A program made the translations under genes and the position numbers. The notes beneath the pieces were generated by a model that did no database searches, was not told the origin of the DNA, and saw only the letters and a program-made list of their open reading frames with translations. From assembly GCA_003116995.1 (NCBI GenBank), contig BDSL01000002.1:2688001-2752000 (forward strand): a stretch of 64,000 nt of DNA. The letters are read 5' to 3'. Position 1 is the first letter of the stretch, and each line of letters opens with the position of its first letter. Source of the stretch: Yamagishiella unicocca (Eukaryota > Chlorophyta > Chlorophyceae > Chlamydomonadales > Volvocaceae). This document shows, piece after piece, positions 27,303 to 38,721 of this stretch.

Positions 27303-28737
27303 ATGGGCCCCAAAAAGAAGAAGGTCGTAAGAAAGAAGAAGCCCACAATTCCATTGCCGCCTTTTGACTATAATCCACCAAATGTCTACGAGCTTGGTGT
27401 CCAGCCCTACCTGTTCGTTAAGTGCAAGTGAGTTTCCATTTATGGCGGACATGTCTGTCGTTCCATGCGTGGTTGGACGTGCTTAGCCCAGGAAAACGGT
27501 ATGCCGACATGGCTACTTGCTGTTTTCACAGAATCTGCTGCACGGCTTTGCCGCATCTCAATTTCGAATGGCCAGCTGTGCCGACCGAGCTGACGCTGGC
27601 CGCTATTAAAGAGGCCATCATCAAGCGGCACGGCGGTAGCCTGCCACAGCTCACGCTGTATAAAGGCGTGGTGCGTGGAACGGGTTGTGGGCTTTTGGTG
27701 CGCCCCTACAAAGTTTAACCGTCCATACCCCCCCTCGGCTCCGCACTAGTGCAGCACTTGTGGGGCACTTGTAACTTGCACAAAGTCTGGCGGTGCCCAC
27801 GCCTGACCCGACCCTTAAATGCCCGTCATGGCAAGAACTGCGGCGCAGGCATGGCGTGACCCATATTTGGGGAGGGGCCAGCGCGGGGGCGTCTGTGTGC
27901 GTGTTGTGATGACTGCGCATTGGGCATGAGGGCCAACGCTAGTTATGAATCGCGAGGTTTTCATGCACTGGTACCGTATTATTAGCCATCTTGCGCTGCC
28001 CCACCACCTCAGCGCAATGCGCACATAACGCCTATGACAGGTCCATCCAGATCACTCGCTAGCGGACGCCATCGATGCCACAGCGCTCAAAGATCTGGGC
28101 ATTGAGGGCGTCTACATGGGTGAGTGGGTTTTGGCAAGGCGGACTTGAAGGGGAAGGGGCACCCGCGCTCGGTTCGCTGGCAAGGGCCCTATCCTCGCGA
28201 CGATTAGACCTACAGGCATTCCTTCCTGCCTAGAGGAACGGCACTATAAGCAAGAACGTGGATCCTTTGACGGCGGTCGTCTCGGAGCTCGACCACTTCA
28301 TGTTATCAACGTCGTCTGGTGCATCGGGTCTATCTGGCATGCATGCCGACGCCGTCAGCGTCCGAATTCGACGTCGTCAAGGGTGCAGCATCCCGCACAT
28401 GTTGCCGAAGCAATGCATGGCGTTGATAACCGATGTCAACCCTCCCCATTGGTGTTGTGCAGGTAGCCATGACGTGGTGCTGCCGATGGTCACGTTCTTC
28501 TACGACTTCACCGCCGCCTGCTTTGATGATGCCATCGCAGCGGTTGAGCCTGACACACTCGTGTCAAAACACGACATCTCCCTAAAACTGTACCGCAAGC
28601 TCACAGCCCCGCAGTCACCGAGTGCAGTGCACCATGCAGCCGCTGCGGTTGGGACGAGTGCCGTATACCATGCAGCAGCCGGGGCAACTGGGGCGAGTGC
28701 AGGCGGGATTGCCGCGGCGGGGCGTGTGGTGAGATGA
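27303..28737 (+). CDS. unrecognised small Lys-rich protein, possibly ubiquitin-like
   Basis: Four exons, 27303-27427, 27532-27670, 28041-28119 and 28463-28737, give 205 residues with matching phases. I do not recognise the family. It starts MGPKKKKVVRKKKPTIPLPP, a strongly basic N-terminus. The middle (PTELTLAAIKEAIIKRHGG, LTLYKGVVV, ALKDLGIEGVYM) alternates strand and helix in the way of a ubiquitin-like domain: a LxxIKxxIxxRHG helix, a strand, then a short DLGIEG turn. The exon 4 start, DVVLPMVTFFYDFTAA, could be the last strand. The C-terminal 50 residues are low-complexity Ala/Gly/His. A TGTAA signal lies 22 bases after the stop (28759-28763). Clean splice sites and frame closure support a real gene; any function is a guess. 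Confidence 0.75.
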
Positions 28738-29929
28738 GGCGGTGCATTCCAAGGCCCTGTAATGGCCATAAACACGCGTCCTACACTGAATGAAACGGAT
28801 TATGGCCATGGCCGACTTTCGTCACCTGGCGAGTTGCAGGTTACATTGGGAGCATTCATAAGCTGTGTGGTTGACGCTGCGAGGGGCGTGCCGTGCACCT
28901 GCGATGAAGGGGCAATAGCCTAAGATGCACGTGTAGCCACTTAGTGCTCTCCCGACGGCCGTTCGTCTTGGCTCAGCCAGCGCACCTTGGCGATGAGCAG
29001 CACGTGCTCGGGAAGCAGCCAGCCGGCATTGGAAAGGGCTGTCAAGCATTGGATTGGGATATCTGTTTATCTTTTGCATTGAGTGGTATCCAACGTAGCC
29101 ACGTTACCGGTATGTTATTAGGTGCCATTAGGCATGCGCGAGATGCCTATTTTATTAGGGTCGGCTGACGCATAGTGCCAGCCTGCCCGACAGGAACGCA
29201 TTACCCAGGCCTTGATAACAATATTATGCGGGTATCGGGTCCGCTGCGAAGGCCCCAGCGAAGCAATCTTAGTGTAATACGCCAGGAACTGAGGTGTCCT
29301 TGTTTTGTGAACAAGGTGTAGACGAAACCCCAACCCTGTCAACTCTTCTTCTGTCTGGAGTCCGGAATGTAGTGGCCACGCGCTAGCACATGAACCCGTG
29401 TAGGTCCCTGATGTACGGAATCTCTCTCTCTGTATCTCGCATTGCGTTGCACGGAGCGCGCCAGCAGTTGCAGTTTCCGTCAGACAGACAGCCTCAGTAA
29501 CAACAGCCTCGTCGTCCAGTTGGGCAGCAGCCTCGTCACCGACGCGCACCGCCAAGATCCTGGTAGGGAGACGGACGTGGGAGGTCAATCCACGTTTCCT
29601 TTCCCACTCTGGGGCCTTGATGTGCCTGGTGGCGGTGTTTTAGCCGCTGCCAGGTGCGCCACTGCTTGCTTTCAGCATTGCTGCCGTGTTTATCTTTCAC
29701 CTGGCAGTTGATCGTTTCATACTTTCATTGGGTTCTCTAGTGGCCTTCTGAGTTGGAGTTTGGGAATGGGATCTTTGGAGGCGATCCCGAACTAGGTACC
29801 TATCCTGGTTGTGGAAAGGATTATGGATGGCCTCGGCGCCCCTTCCTACGTCTTGTTTCCGGTCGCTTTGTGTTTTAAGGGGCCGGGCGACATGGATATG
29901 GGTTCGGGATCAGCCACTTCCCTCTCCCT

Positions 29930-30000
29930 CAGCGTCCGGCGATGTGCCCGGTGGTTCTGCCTTTTGGTCTGGATCCCACTGTAACAAGTATTCCTACAAC
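29930..30000 (+). repeat. dispersed-element end, plus orientation
   Basis: This copy reads CGGCGATGTGCCCGGTGGTT then TTTTGGTCTGGATCCCACTG and ends in TAACAAGTATTCC. It faces the minus-strand copy at 30211-30277, so the pair forms an imperfect inverted repeat with a spacer of about 210 bases. Confidence 0.75.
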
Positions 30001-30210
30001 GATACACGCATTTGGAAAGGCAGAAGGCGCATAATCCCCAGCCTCCCCTGACTACGATTACTACTATCGACTGGGAGGCCGACGTCGTGGATGTCCGCAG
30101 GCGCCGACCGGCGATATCCGAGCAGTTGGCTGGACGAGGCTGCATCCCGTTTCCTCCCTTTAAAAAACAGAGCATTGGGTCCTTGTAACACCCCAGAACT
30201 TACGGTATTA

Positions 30211-30277
30211 GTAACTGTTACAGTGGGTTCCAGACCAAAAGGTAGAACCATCGGGCACATGGCCTGATCCCAGACAC
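30211..30277 (-). repeat. dispersed-element end, minus orientation
   Basis: On the minus strand it reads the family consensus through GATGGTTCTACCTTTTGGTC and TGGAACCCACTGTAACAG. It is the inward-facing partner of the copy at 29930-30000. Confidence 0.8.
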
Positions 30278-30648
30278 AGGGCTGCACGGCTGGGGGGCCC
30301 TGTACCAACCAGACCTGCGCCCATGTCATCCCTGCACCAAGCCGGGCCTCTAGTATTGTTCCACTATCTACCAACATCGGATCTGCTTTGCCTGGTCAGT
30401 AACTATCGACATTGAACCCGGTAACAATCAACAATAGTGGATGTTTGCATCGTTGCGGCGCTTCACTGGTTCGTCGGGTGCTGGGCTGTTAGGTTGGTTG
30501 GTGGCCAGTTCCTGATAGGGGAGCCTCTAGTGCAAATTCCCCCTGGGGTGCTGGCTGCTGCTCGGTATGCCTACGGCCTGTCAACTTGGTGTTCTGGTGG
30601 TTTGCCTTTGTTTCGGTGCATGTCGGTCTTTGTTTCCTCCGTCTTGTT

Positions 30649-30717
30649 CAGTGTCAGGCGATGCGCCCGATGGTTCTACCTCTTGGTCTGGAACCCACTG
30701 TAACCGTTACAACAATA
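30649..30717 (+). repeat. dispersed-element end, best-preserved copy
   Basis: It reads CAGTGTCAGGCGATGCGCCC, GATGGTTCTACCTCTTGGTC, TGGAACCCACTGTAACCG, TTACAACAATAG. The upstream 90 bases (GTGGTTTGCC followed by a T-rich stretch) also match the copies at 37735 and 59769, so the element extends further 5'. No long coding frame or target-site duplication was identified. Confidence 0.85.
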
Positions 30718-31204
30718 GTGGACATGCGAACCCTCTTTCTCCCCTGGAGAGATCTTCAGGCGAGGCCACTTTTCGTGAATCCAGAAAACATGCGTCAAGC
30801 TTGACCAGAAGTGTACCCCCTTGATTTCCACATGGTAGGATTAGGGATTGCGCAAATGTCCCGATAGCTCAAGGCCGCTTGGCGAGGCAACATGAACTAC
30901 CCATCTCTCGAAAGCGCTTTTTGTGCCCACATCAACAGCCAGCAACTGCCAACATACCACGTACGACGTAGCACAGCCGACATGTAACTGGCAATGATGA
31001 CAACACGACGCAACACACGGTTCGAAAGGATTGGGATTGCACCCAAATGGCCATGTTGCCACTGCGTACTGCTTCCGCGTTTTACTGCTCGTATGGAAGG
31101 ACTAACAATTCTTGCGCGTTTGGAACAATGTATGTTGGACCCATGGTTCCGCACCATCAGGCTACGAAATAAACACAGGCCACGAAACGAACACCCGCGC
31201 CCTA

Positions 31205-31290
31205 CCTTACGGTCTGGGGCCCACCCGGCTCTACCTTATGGTCTGGGGCCCACTGTAACAGTTGTTCTTGTAACAGTTATTGCTACCCCG
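31205..31290 (+). repeat. two short partial copies of the element end
   Basis: Two successive fragments read CTACCTTACGGTCTGGGGCC and CTACCTTATGGTCTGGGGCC, the second continuing CACTGTAACAG. This suggests an internal duplication of about 30 bases within one copy. Confidence 0.65.
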
Positions 31291-32083
31291 TATGATACGA
31301 GAAGTAGGCAGTATTACAGGGCTCAAGCCCCAAGCGGACAAAGAAGCGTGGGGTGAAGACCTCGATCTTCACCCCACACGCAAAATGAGATGCCTGCGTC
31401 CAACCTGCACCTAACCACACAGGCCAAATAGTGTCCATACGACGAGATCGTGCATCAATCCAGTTGATGTACGGCAATCCAGGAGCAACAAAAAAACTAC
31501 ATTGCTTCATACCAGCATGCAAAAGCCGTCCAACAATCAAACGTGCTTCGTACAGCGCTACTATAGGCCGCTACTAGGCCGCATGACAAAGAACCATAAT
31601 CGGACAGACGTGGCCCAGCGTCTTGATCACCACGAACTCCGTTTTTGATATATAAGCTAACGAATGTTCCTAGGACGAATCAATAGCAGTAACAAGCACG
31701 GTATCGCTCGTTACTGGTAGTTCTGAGACTTGACCAGGACCGACTTGGGCCTCCTATTCATGCCGCAAGGCCTAGGGAGTGACGTCTACTTGCGCGTGGC
31801 GCGCACCAACGCTAGCGCAGCACCAAATGTTTGGCGCGAATGTTTGGCGCTCCGTACCGAATCAGCACTACCCTGTCTACCCATACCGATTATTAATAGC
31901 CGTACCAATGCGCTAATTGAACGCTGGCACGGCGCAACGGTGTAGCGCCGGCTACCAAACTAGCGCAGGGATTTACAAAAGCAATTTCGGTACCATCTCG
32001 CGCCATAGGCGCCCTTTCGGTACCACCTCGAGGCGAAGGCGCTCAGTACCTCCCGGTACGGCATGCTGGTCTGAATGCTTGGG

Positions 32084-35000
32084 TCATCCCATCCTGACCT
32101 TACAGCTGACTGTAAACAGTGCGCCGTCTTGGCAAGGGCTAGCAGAGACCTGCACGCGATCAGAGGCACACGTCAATTTAGATACGCCGTGCCGCAATTA
32201 AACCTTTTCATTAGTTGGCTCTCATCGACCTGAAAGCGCCTGACCGATTTCGAATGACGCTCAGCGACCTTGAGCCATCGCGGCTGACACACACAAAAGC
32301 GCGGCTGACACACACAAAAGCTTTTTGTGCTCCCCGATCTGCTGGTGGTGACTCAGGGCCGAGTACGCCGCCACAGCTTCCTCAACAGGCTATTTCCCCC
32401 CCGGGCCGCCGCACCTGCAAGGAGAGGTCTTGCAGCCTCGTTGCTCCGTCGAAATCGCCACCCGTAACGGTGACCCAGGCCTCGTACTTGGAGGCGTCAA
32501 ACTGGTCGTTGGAGGTCGTCGGACCTGCAGGACGTCGGTGATGGCTTTAGGTTGCGATCGTGGAGGCGGGTCCAACACTTACTCTGGAACCCACTGTAAC
32601 CGTTACAACAACTTACTCGCTGTCGTTGTGTCGGCCGGCATCCGCAACTGTCTTTACTGTCTTGGCAAATGCCAACCAGATGCCCAAATACCACGTCTCA
32701 ACCGTCATAATTCGCAACTCCCGTGCCCATGTGAATCCTACTCCCCTGTCCATGAACCACGCAGCCTCATTCCTTCCCCTACCCGTTAGTTGCTATACCC
32801 ACCATCATACCTTTAGGGATGGTGAAGGTCTCGGTGGGCAGGTCCGGTACTACCTCCCAGATCTCGTCGGGAAAACGCTCGGGGTAGTCAAATGCCTGCA
32901 GGGGCGGAATTGTAAAGTTATAACCGAGAGATTGTGCGCTCAAAGAACCTACATTGAATTCCGAGCGGGATCCAGGGGTGCATCCACGAGTATGCGTCCC
33001 GCTGTTACATAGCAGCTTAGCAGGACATGGATGGGATGCAAGGGTGGCGACGCATGGTATCAATATACGTAAGGACACGCAGGTTATCAGTACAATACGG
33101 ACATGCAGCTCGATAACACCTCTGCACCCACCTGCCCGCACGCGACCAGGCCTACAGTGAACCGGCCATAGTTGCCCGCGCACACGGGTGCCCAAACCTT
33201 GCCACTGGAATTGCCTGGGACATCCACCTGAAAGGGACATCACAGATAAGCCTGGTCTTGAAGAGGGAAACAGCAGCTTTCTGGTCGCCGGACCAATCGG
33301 TCGTCGCCAGAGCAGCATCTGACGCTAAACGTTAAAGCAAAGACGCGTGCAGACAGATAAGATAACAGGTGCAATATTGCCGGCTGTACCGGCCTCGACG
33401 TTAGCAGGGTGCAGGGTCGGGCCTTACAGTTGAAGGATACCGTCAGGTATTCGTTAAGATGTCGGGTGCTCGGTTGACGGTTGCAACAGTTGCGGCAGAA
33501 ACCCATGCGATTGAACTGCAACCGTGTTGCAGCTGCGGTTCGTAAGACGCCGGCCCGTGCACGCGCGGACTGACCTCTATCTCGATGCGGCCGTAGTAGT
33601 CGCACAGATAGCCCGAGTCACACAGGTTCCGCTCGACATCGCTGGCCGAGAAAGCGCCACCGATTAGGCGAATCGAGGCCGACTTAGGCTGCGGGGCTTC
33701 GGATTGAAAACGTCAGGGGGCCAGAGGCGAAGTGAAGGTGTGTGCGCGCAAGGTCCGGCCGTCGGAATGCGGGCCATAACAGTGACGCGAGCGTACTTGG
33801 ACGCCGGATGGAATGCCGACAGTATTGGGTCGGGTGCGCTTCTCACACAGGCACAGGAGAGCCCCAAGTGCCCAATCAACCCAACGAGTTGCAACGATAT
33901 AACGCATAATTCTTTTTTGCTTCAACCTCCTCCTGCAACGCGGTTCATCCAAGCCAGGCGTGTGGGGTGCCGCAAATACGATGTCTTTGGTCGGGAGGTA
34001 AAAACAATGGCCCTAGGTGGCCCGCATGGTGAGCACTTACCGGCAGGGCTGCTGGGTGGCTGGGGTGGTGGTGGAGGCGCTGGTGACTGGGGTTTGACTG
34101 CATTATTGCACAGCAAGCCCCGGGATAAGGCGGCGGAGGAGCTGTTGTTGCGGGACGTCTGGGGAGCCCGTTGTGGCAGTATGGAACTCCAAGGGCGCGC
34201 ATGGATTAGCGGACGATGCAGGCTAAAGGCCGGGGTAATGGCGAAAGCACGAGCTCCGCAGTTTGCACCACACATTTGAGCTGTAACAACCGATCCCATT
34301 CTGCTTTTTGGTGAGGCCTGGAGAAGTGGCGAGTCATGGTCACTCACATGAGCACTCGACGCCCACAAGGCGCCCGGTGTAGTCACAGTCTCCTTGGCGG
34401 AAGCTGCACGAGTAGGGCGCAGTGGACGGCGTGTTGATCCAGCCCCGCAGCGGAGCCCGAAGGGAACGGGCATGGCTCCCGCGAAGACCACGACGGGAGC
34501 TGAGTTGGCTTGAGTGCTCGCCGTCGCCGCCGATGGCGGCGGTGGCCACCTTTCGGCCCGAGCCATGAAGCAGACGGCGGTGCAGGCCACTGGTTTGCGG
34601 TTCGCAGGTGATGTAGCCAAGCGGTTCGTCACTGAGATGTTGGAGTTTGTCGGGGGGAAATGTCGGGAGGGGGGTGTAAGGGAGCGCACGTAGTAGTGAA
34701 AGATTCGTTGGAAAAACGCCTAGATGTTGGCAAGAATGCGCTCCGATATCTCCCTTGGCCGTGTGTATTGCCTCGAAGGCCTCCCCGGGGAACCCCCCAT
34801 CCCGGTAGCCCTCACACATCTCAGGAACCGATCGGCATCCGATCGTCGGCCCACGCCCCCAAAGTCCTGAATGGCTCGGTGCAGTGGCAGTACGCTCCTA
34901 GCTCGCACGTGCCTTAAACGATAACAAGAAGGGAAGCAGGCGAAATCCCAGACCATGAGCATATTTGTGTGCTTCCCGTGCCGAACCCATGCACTCACGT

Positions 35001-36237
35001 CCACGTTGCGTTTGGATTGGGCTTGCGGTAACCCACTTCGGGGGAGAAGTGCTTTCGGCCGTAGTTGTACCCCAGCATTTTACACATGACCTGCAGCCAC
35101 AGCACAACGCAGAGACCTCAGTTACGATGTAGTGGATTGGAAACTGCGTAAAGGCCTTTCACGCTTCGAGGGCTTGGTCCGTCAGACTCTGTCAGACCCG
35201 GCCTGGACACCCGATAGATACAACCAGAAGCAGGCAACGCACTCATGACGGAGAGCACGTACTCGCCCGGAGCCTTCTGAGCGCGCTCGCGGTATGTTTC
35301 ATTCAGTCAGATGCGCTCACACGCCTGGCCACACAGTGCGTACTGCATGGCTGAGTGTACGGTACACGTGCTTCTTGCAAGCGGACACTTACTAATGCCA
35401 TGTCGTCTGTGAACGAGGGATGGTCGCAGACCGGCCGCCATGCCACCGCGCCTTCCACGTACTCATTCAGCCAGGAGTCTGTAGAAGAGATCTCCAGCCG
35501 CCCCTTAGATCCGGAGCCTTGCACCAGGCGGACGCCGTTGGCATTTCTAGTGCCTGCGCAGGGCAGGGTTGTTTGATGGACGAACTGTGCCTTTAGGCTC
35601 TTTCCATGCCCGCAGTTGCGACAGCGGCCGAGGTGGTCGTATGCGTCCTATGGGGTCCTATCAGCATCGTCCTGCTGCAGGTGTATTTGATTGCGACAAC
35701 CTTGCGTTTGCCACCTTACCAGTCTACGCTGTAATCGCGTTACTGCTCCGTGACGCCCGACTTACGTGGCGGTGATGAAGGTCGCCGCGGCGATGGCGGC
35801 GCAGGTGGAGGTGACCGCGGCGCCTTCCTTGGCGGCGGGAGTTGAGCATGTGCGCCTGTATTACAGCGCGGTAGAGCGCACAAGATTCCCCTTCATCAAA
35901 ACCCCGTCACATCTATGTCTGCGATGGAGTTCAACGGTCATCTGCTGCTGACGTGTGGGCTCAAGTTCGGTGCACGGGTAAGGGCCAGTAGCAGAACGTG
36001 CCACCGGATTCCCAGAAAGCCCTTCCCTCTCGCGACTTTGGAAATCGAAAAGCATATTGCGTCTCATTAGAATGCCGATGGCCATCAGCAAGAGACGCCG
36101 CGTTCCACTGGGTCGCGAAAGGATACCGATACCGGCACACAACCTTAGACGACCGCGGCTTTGGTAATGCTCGACGCGCATAACTCACCGACGGTCAAGA
36201 GGACCAGCAGGGTTGCGATCATAATCTCCGTGGCCAT
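32084..36237 (-). CDS. SRCR-array copy 1: secreted two-SRCR-domain protein
   Basis: Ten exons were found: 36237-36189, 35553-35393, 35090-34999, 34631-34348, 34097-34041, 33696-33575, 33227-33132, 32895-32811, 32524-32415 and 32149-32084, giving 373 residues. The first exon encodes a signal peptide (MATEIMIATLLVLLTVG). The first SRCR-like domain runs from NGVRLVQGSGSKGRLEISS through DDMAL and VMCKMLGYNYG to GRLVGVECS; a linker (KPQSPAPPPPPQPPSSPAG) leads to the second (SIRLIGGAFSASDVERNLC to GALFTVSC). This is the most diverged copy. The 27-base second exon present in all others was not found; skipping it keeps the frame. The fourth-domain exon 35090-34999 is 15 bases longer than in the others, the 33696 acceptor ends in AAG, and the C-terminus is four codons shorter. 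No catalytic site is expected; SRCR domains bind ligands. Confidence 0.82.
32578..32612 (+). repeat. short dispersed-element end inside an SRCR copy 1 intron
   Basis: It reads CTCTGGAACCCACTGTAACC then GTTACAACAAC. It lies in the intron between the last two but one exons of the gene, on the opposite strand to the gene. Confidence 0.75.
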
Positions 36238-36610
36238 CACAGCAATATTTGCGCCAAAAAACTAGCTTGGCGTACACAAGTCTCATGTAAAGGCGACTAA
36301 GCTGTGAGGAATGAAGGTAAGTGACACGGAGGATGATATAATACTTATAGTTGGCGCCGTATACCACGGGCCCCTGAGTGGAAGTTGGGCGGGCCGGGCA
36401 GGTGCGCGGGCAAGCGCTGTAGCAGGCACTTTGTGGCAAAAACAGGCACTTTGTGGCAAAAACTACATCGACGCCCACTGTGGCCGCTCTGTGGTCGGAC
36501 ATCCCTTGATAACGTCATAACTAATCTTTGTAAACGACCGGAAATGGAACACTTGGATTCGAGGATACCTAGTGCTTAAATAGCAACTGCATGCCGTGGT
36601 CGCATCCAGA

Positions 36611-36672
36611 TTAACTGTCACAGTGGGCCCCTGAACATATGGAAGTGCCACCGGGCGCATCGCTTGACACAG
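36611..36672 (-). repeat. dispersed-element end, minus orientation
   Basis: The minus strand reads GTGTCAAGCGATGCGCCCGG, later GGGGCCCACTGTGACAG. The element-like T-rich flank (CTCCTTCCTGCGTCTCTTTC) continues past 36672. Confidence 0.7.
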
Positions 36673-37734
36673 AAAGAGACGCAGGAAGGAGAACAAATCA
36701 GTCGATCGAGGTACGGCAAACCACCAGGAATCCGACTAAGGGCCCAGAGGACAAAGACGGGTCCGTCTTCTTCGTGAAGCATGTGATCGTGTATATTGAT
36801 TTTCGGTTTAGTACGCGTGGAATGCAAGGGCGTGGGGAGGATGCACTTGAAGTAGCATGCAGCGCCAGCGGAAATGCCAGCATGATAATAACGCCAGCGC
36901 AACACTGCCCAATTTGTCGACTATTATTACGGGGAGCTTCCTGGGGCCAGCGCCGGCCTGGTGTCCCCTTCCCCCCTTGCCTGCACAATTGGGCGCAATT
37001 TTTCCGGGGCAATGCTAGCTAGGAGTTTCCGGTGGTAGGCCCCAGCGTACCCAGGGGTACCTGGGATGTGTTCCTTGTGGGGAACCCGCTGTTTTGCATA
37101 CCGTCAGGCTCGAACTTGTCATCTGGCTGGGGCTCCTAGTGCTGGCTTGTCTTTTCCAGTGGTGGGCCTTGGGGCGCCACGGGGTGCCCAGGGGTGCTTG
37201 GGTTGCCTTTCTTGTCGCGGCGAGGGGTCTAGTGTTTCGGGTGCCTTTCGAGGCATCTGCTGGCTGCTAGCGCTGTCTTCTCGTAGGATGCGGTCTGTTC
37301 TGGGTCTCCCCCGCATTGCATCTGGTGAGTCACCGGACATGAACCCCTTCTTGTTCTGGGTCTACCGGGCTTGAGGACACGGAAGCATGTTCTGGTTGCG
37401 TTGTGAGGTATGTAAGGTCTTCAGCCTGTATCGTGAGGGGGCGGTTTTTCCAGCTGGCGCTCTCTTACATCGCCCCCCGTCTGCTGCCCTACGTTTTATA
37501 GCCAACCCATTTTGGTAACATAGACATGCTGCTATTCCTTTTGGGCTGTAGGGCACTGTTAGTTATGCTCGTCCGCTCGCCTAAAAAAAATGCCTGTCAG
37601 CTAGAGGTGTCCATTGCATTGCATTCCGCCAGGCGGCCCTTTTCACATACAATCTCAGCTTTTTTAAGCAGGAAATGGCTCTGGGTGGTTTGTCTTTCGG
37701 AACCGTCGGTTTTCTCTGCTTTCGTTGTCTTTTT

Positions 37735-37803
37735 CAGTGTCAGGCGATGCGCCCGATGGCTCTACCTTTTAAGGTCTGGAGCCCACTGTAACGATTACAA
37801 CAA
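37735..37803 (+). repeat. dispersed-element end, plus orientation
   Basis: It reads CAGTGTCAGGCGATGCGCCC, GATGGCTCTACC, GTCTGGAGCCCACTGTAACG, ATTACAACAAG. It is immediately followed by other sequence, consistent with this being a true element end. Confidence 0.8.
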
Positions 37804-38059
37804 GGAAATGGCATGACGAGCATCCTCCGCGCAGCTTCCCGACGCTCGCTTGTATTTTTGCCTATTAGGGGTCGCCATTTTGCGCTCGGCCCAGTGGTCC
37901 CGCGGTCCGTCTGTGCTGCTCGTCCGATCCGTGTACATAGTCTTTATTCGGCATCGGCGGTAGATTTATACGGGGTCGTCTGGGGAAAATCCCGCTACGA
38001 CGACATGCTTAAACAGCGGCACCACCTAGGGGGAAGTAGCCCAAATGGCCGCCACATCA

Positions 38060-38230
38060 GCAGTACACCAACTGTAGCCCAAGCAACTCTCAGCCAGAGC
38101 AACCAGCAGAGCGCCTCAACAAGCCGAGAGGAAGCCCCGCACCCAAGAAAATACCCCTACAACGGGCCAGCACCCATCCCGAAATAAGGAGGAGCAGACA
38201 GGGAGTGCCGCAGGGGCATCGGCCATCCGG
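38060..38230 (-). mobile_element. internal part of the dispersed element, minus orientation
   Basis: Its reverse complement aligns by eye over about 170 bases with 25995-26180 and 52960-53130 (GGGTGCTGGCCCGTT, CTCGGCTTGTTGAG, CTCTGCTGG, CTCTGGCTGAG). The plus-strand frame here ends in a stop at 38185-38187 after a Ser/Gln-rich stretch, equivalent to the antisense frame of the other copies. Confidence 0.65.
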
Positions 38231-38721
38231 TTGGGCTTAACCCCCCGGGGAAAGGACGCAATGAATATAGCGCTCGCTTTTTAATGATGAGCAGGCTCTA
38301 CGTCTCAAGGTGGCATGGCTGCGCATGGCTTGTGCCGCTGTAACCCCGAAGCGCGTGCCAGAAAAACCCTCCGTCATGCCGATCTTGCTTGGCCACACGC
38401 AGAATAATCCTGAGAATGAGGCACAGTAGGTAATCGTGCCTGCAGTACGCCGGCCGTATGCTGGCTGTATGCGAACCTCACGTGCCGCATTCAAACATGC
38501 AGAACCATGCCAAGTATTGACGTCCTATAAACGCGAATCGGTTCGGCATTCTTGGATACGACAACGTACTTGATATGTGTAAATTATCAAGTACTCAGAG
38601 GGACAATCGCCGTCCTACAGCAAGCAGCAATTTCTATTGGCGCTTGGTATCGTACGTGCGCTTGGTATCGTACGTACAGCCACGTGCTACTTTCGGCCAC
38701 GGAGAACCGTAACGCAGACCT

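Larger units (their letters stand above)
28738..32083. other. 3.3-kb spacer filled with dispersed-element remains
   Basis: No intact gene was recognised. Fragments of one element family recur (29930-30000, 30211-30277, 30649-30717, 31205-31290), some with their flanking element sequence: CCTGGGGTGCTGGCTGCTGCTCGG at about 30540 resembles a diverged stretch near 29625. The 31800-32060 stretch contains short GC-rich direct repeats around GGTACCA and TTTGGCGCG. Confidence 0.5.
36238..38721. other. spacer between SRCR copies 1 and 2, mostly element remains
   Basis: The copy 1 promoter should lie at the left end. The rest holds dispersed-element pieces at 36611-36672, 37735-37803 and 38060-38230. 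A G-rich stretch at 37020-37210 repeats the theme CCCAGGGGTNCYTGGG twice. No gene was recognised. Confidence 0.5.

Noticed and set aside
33704..34279. 191-codon plus-strand frame with Gly-rich product
   Set aside because: It is antisense to the linker exon of SRCR copy 1; the Gly run is the complement of the proline codons.
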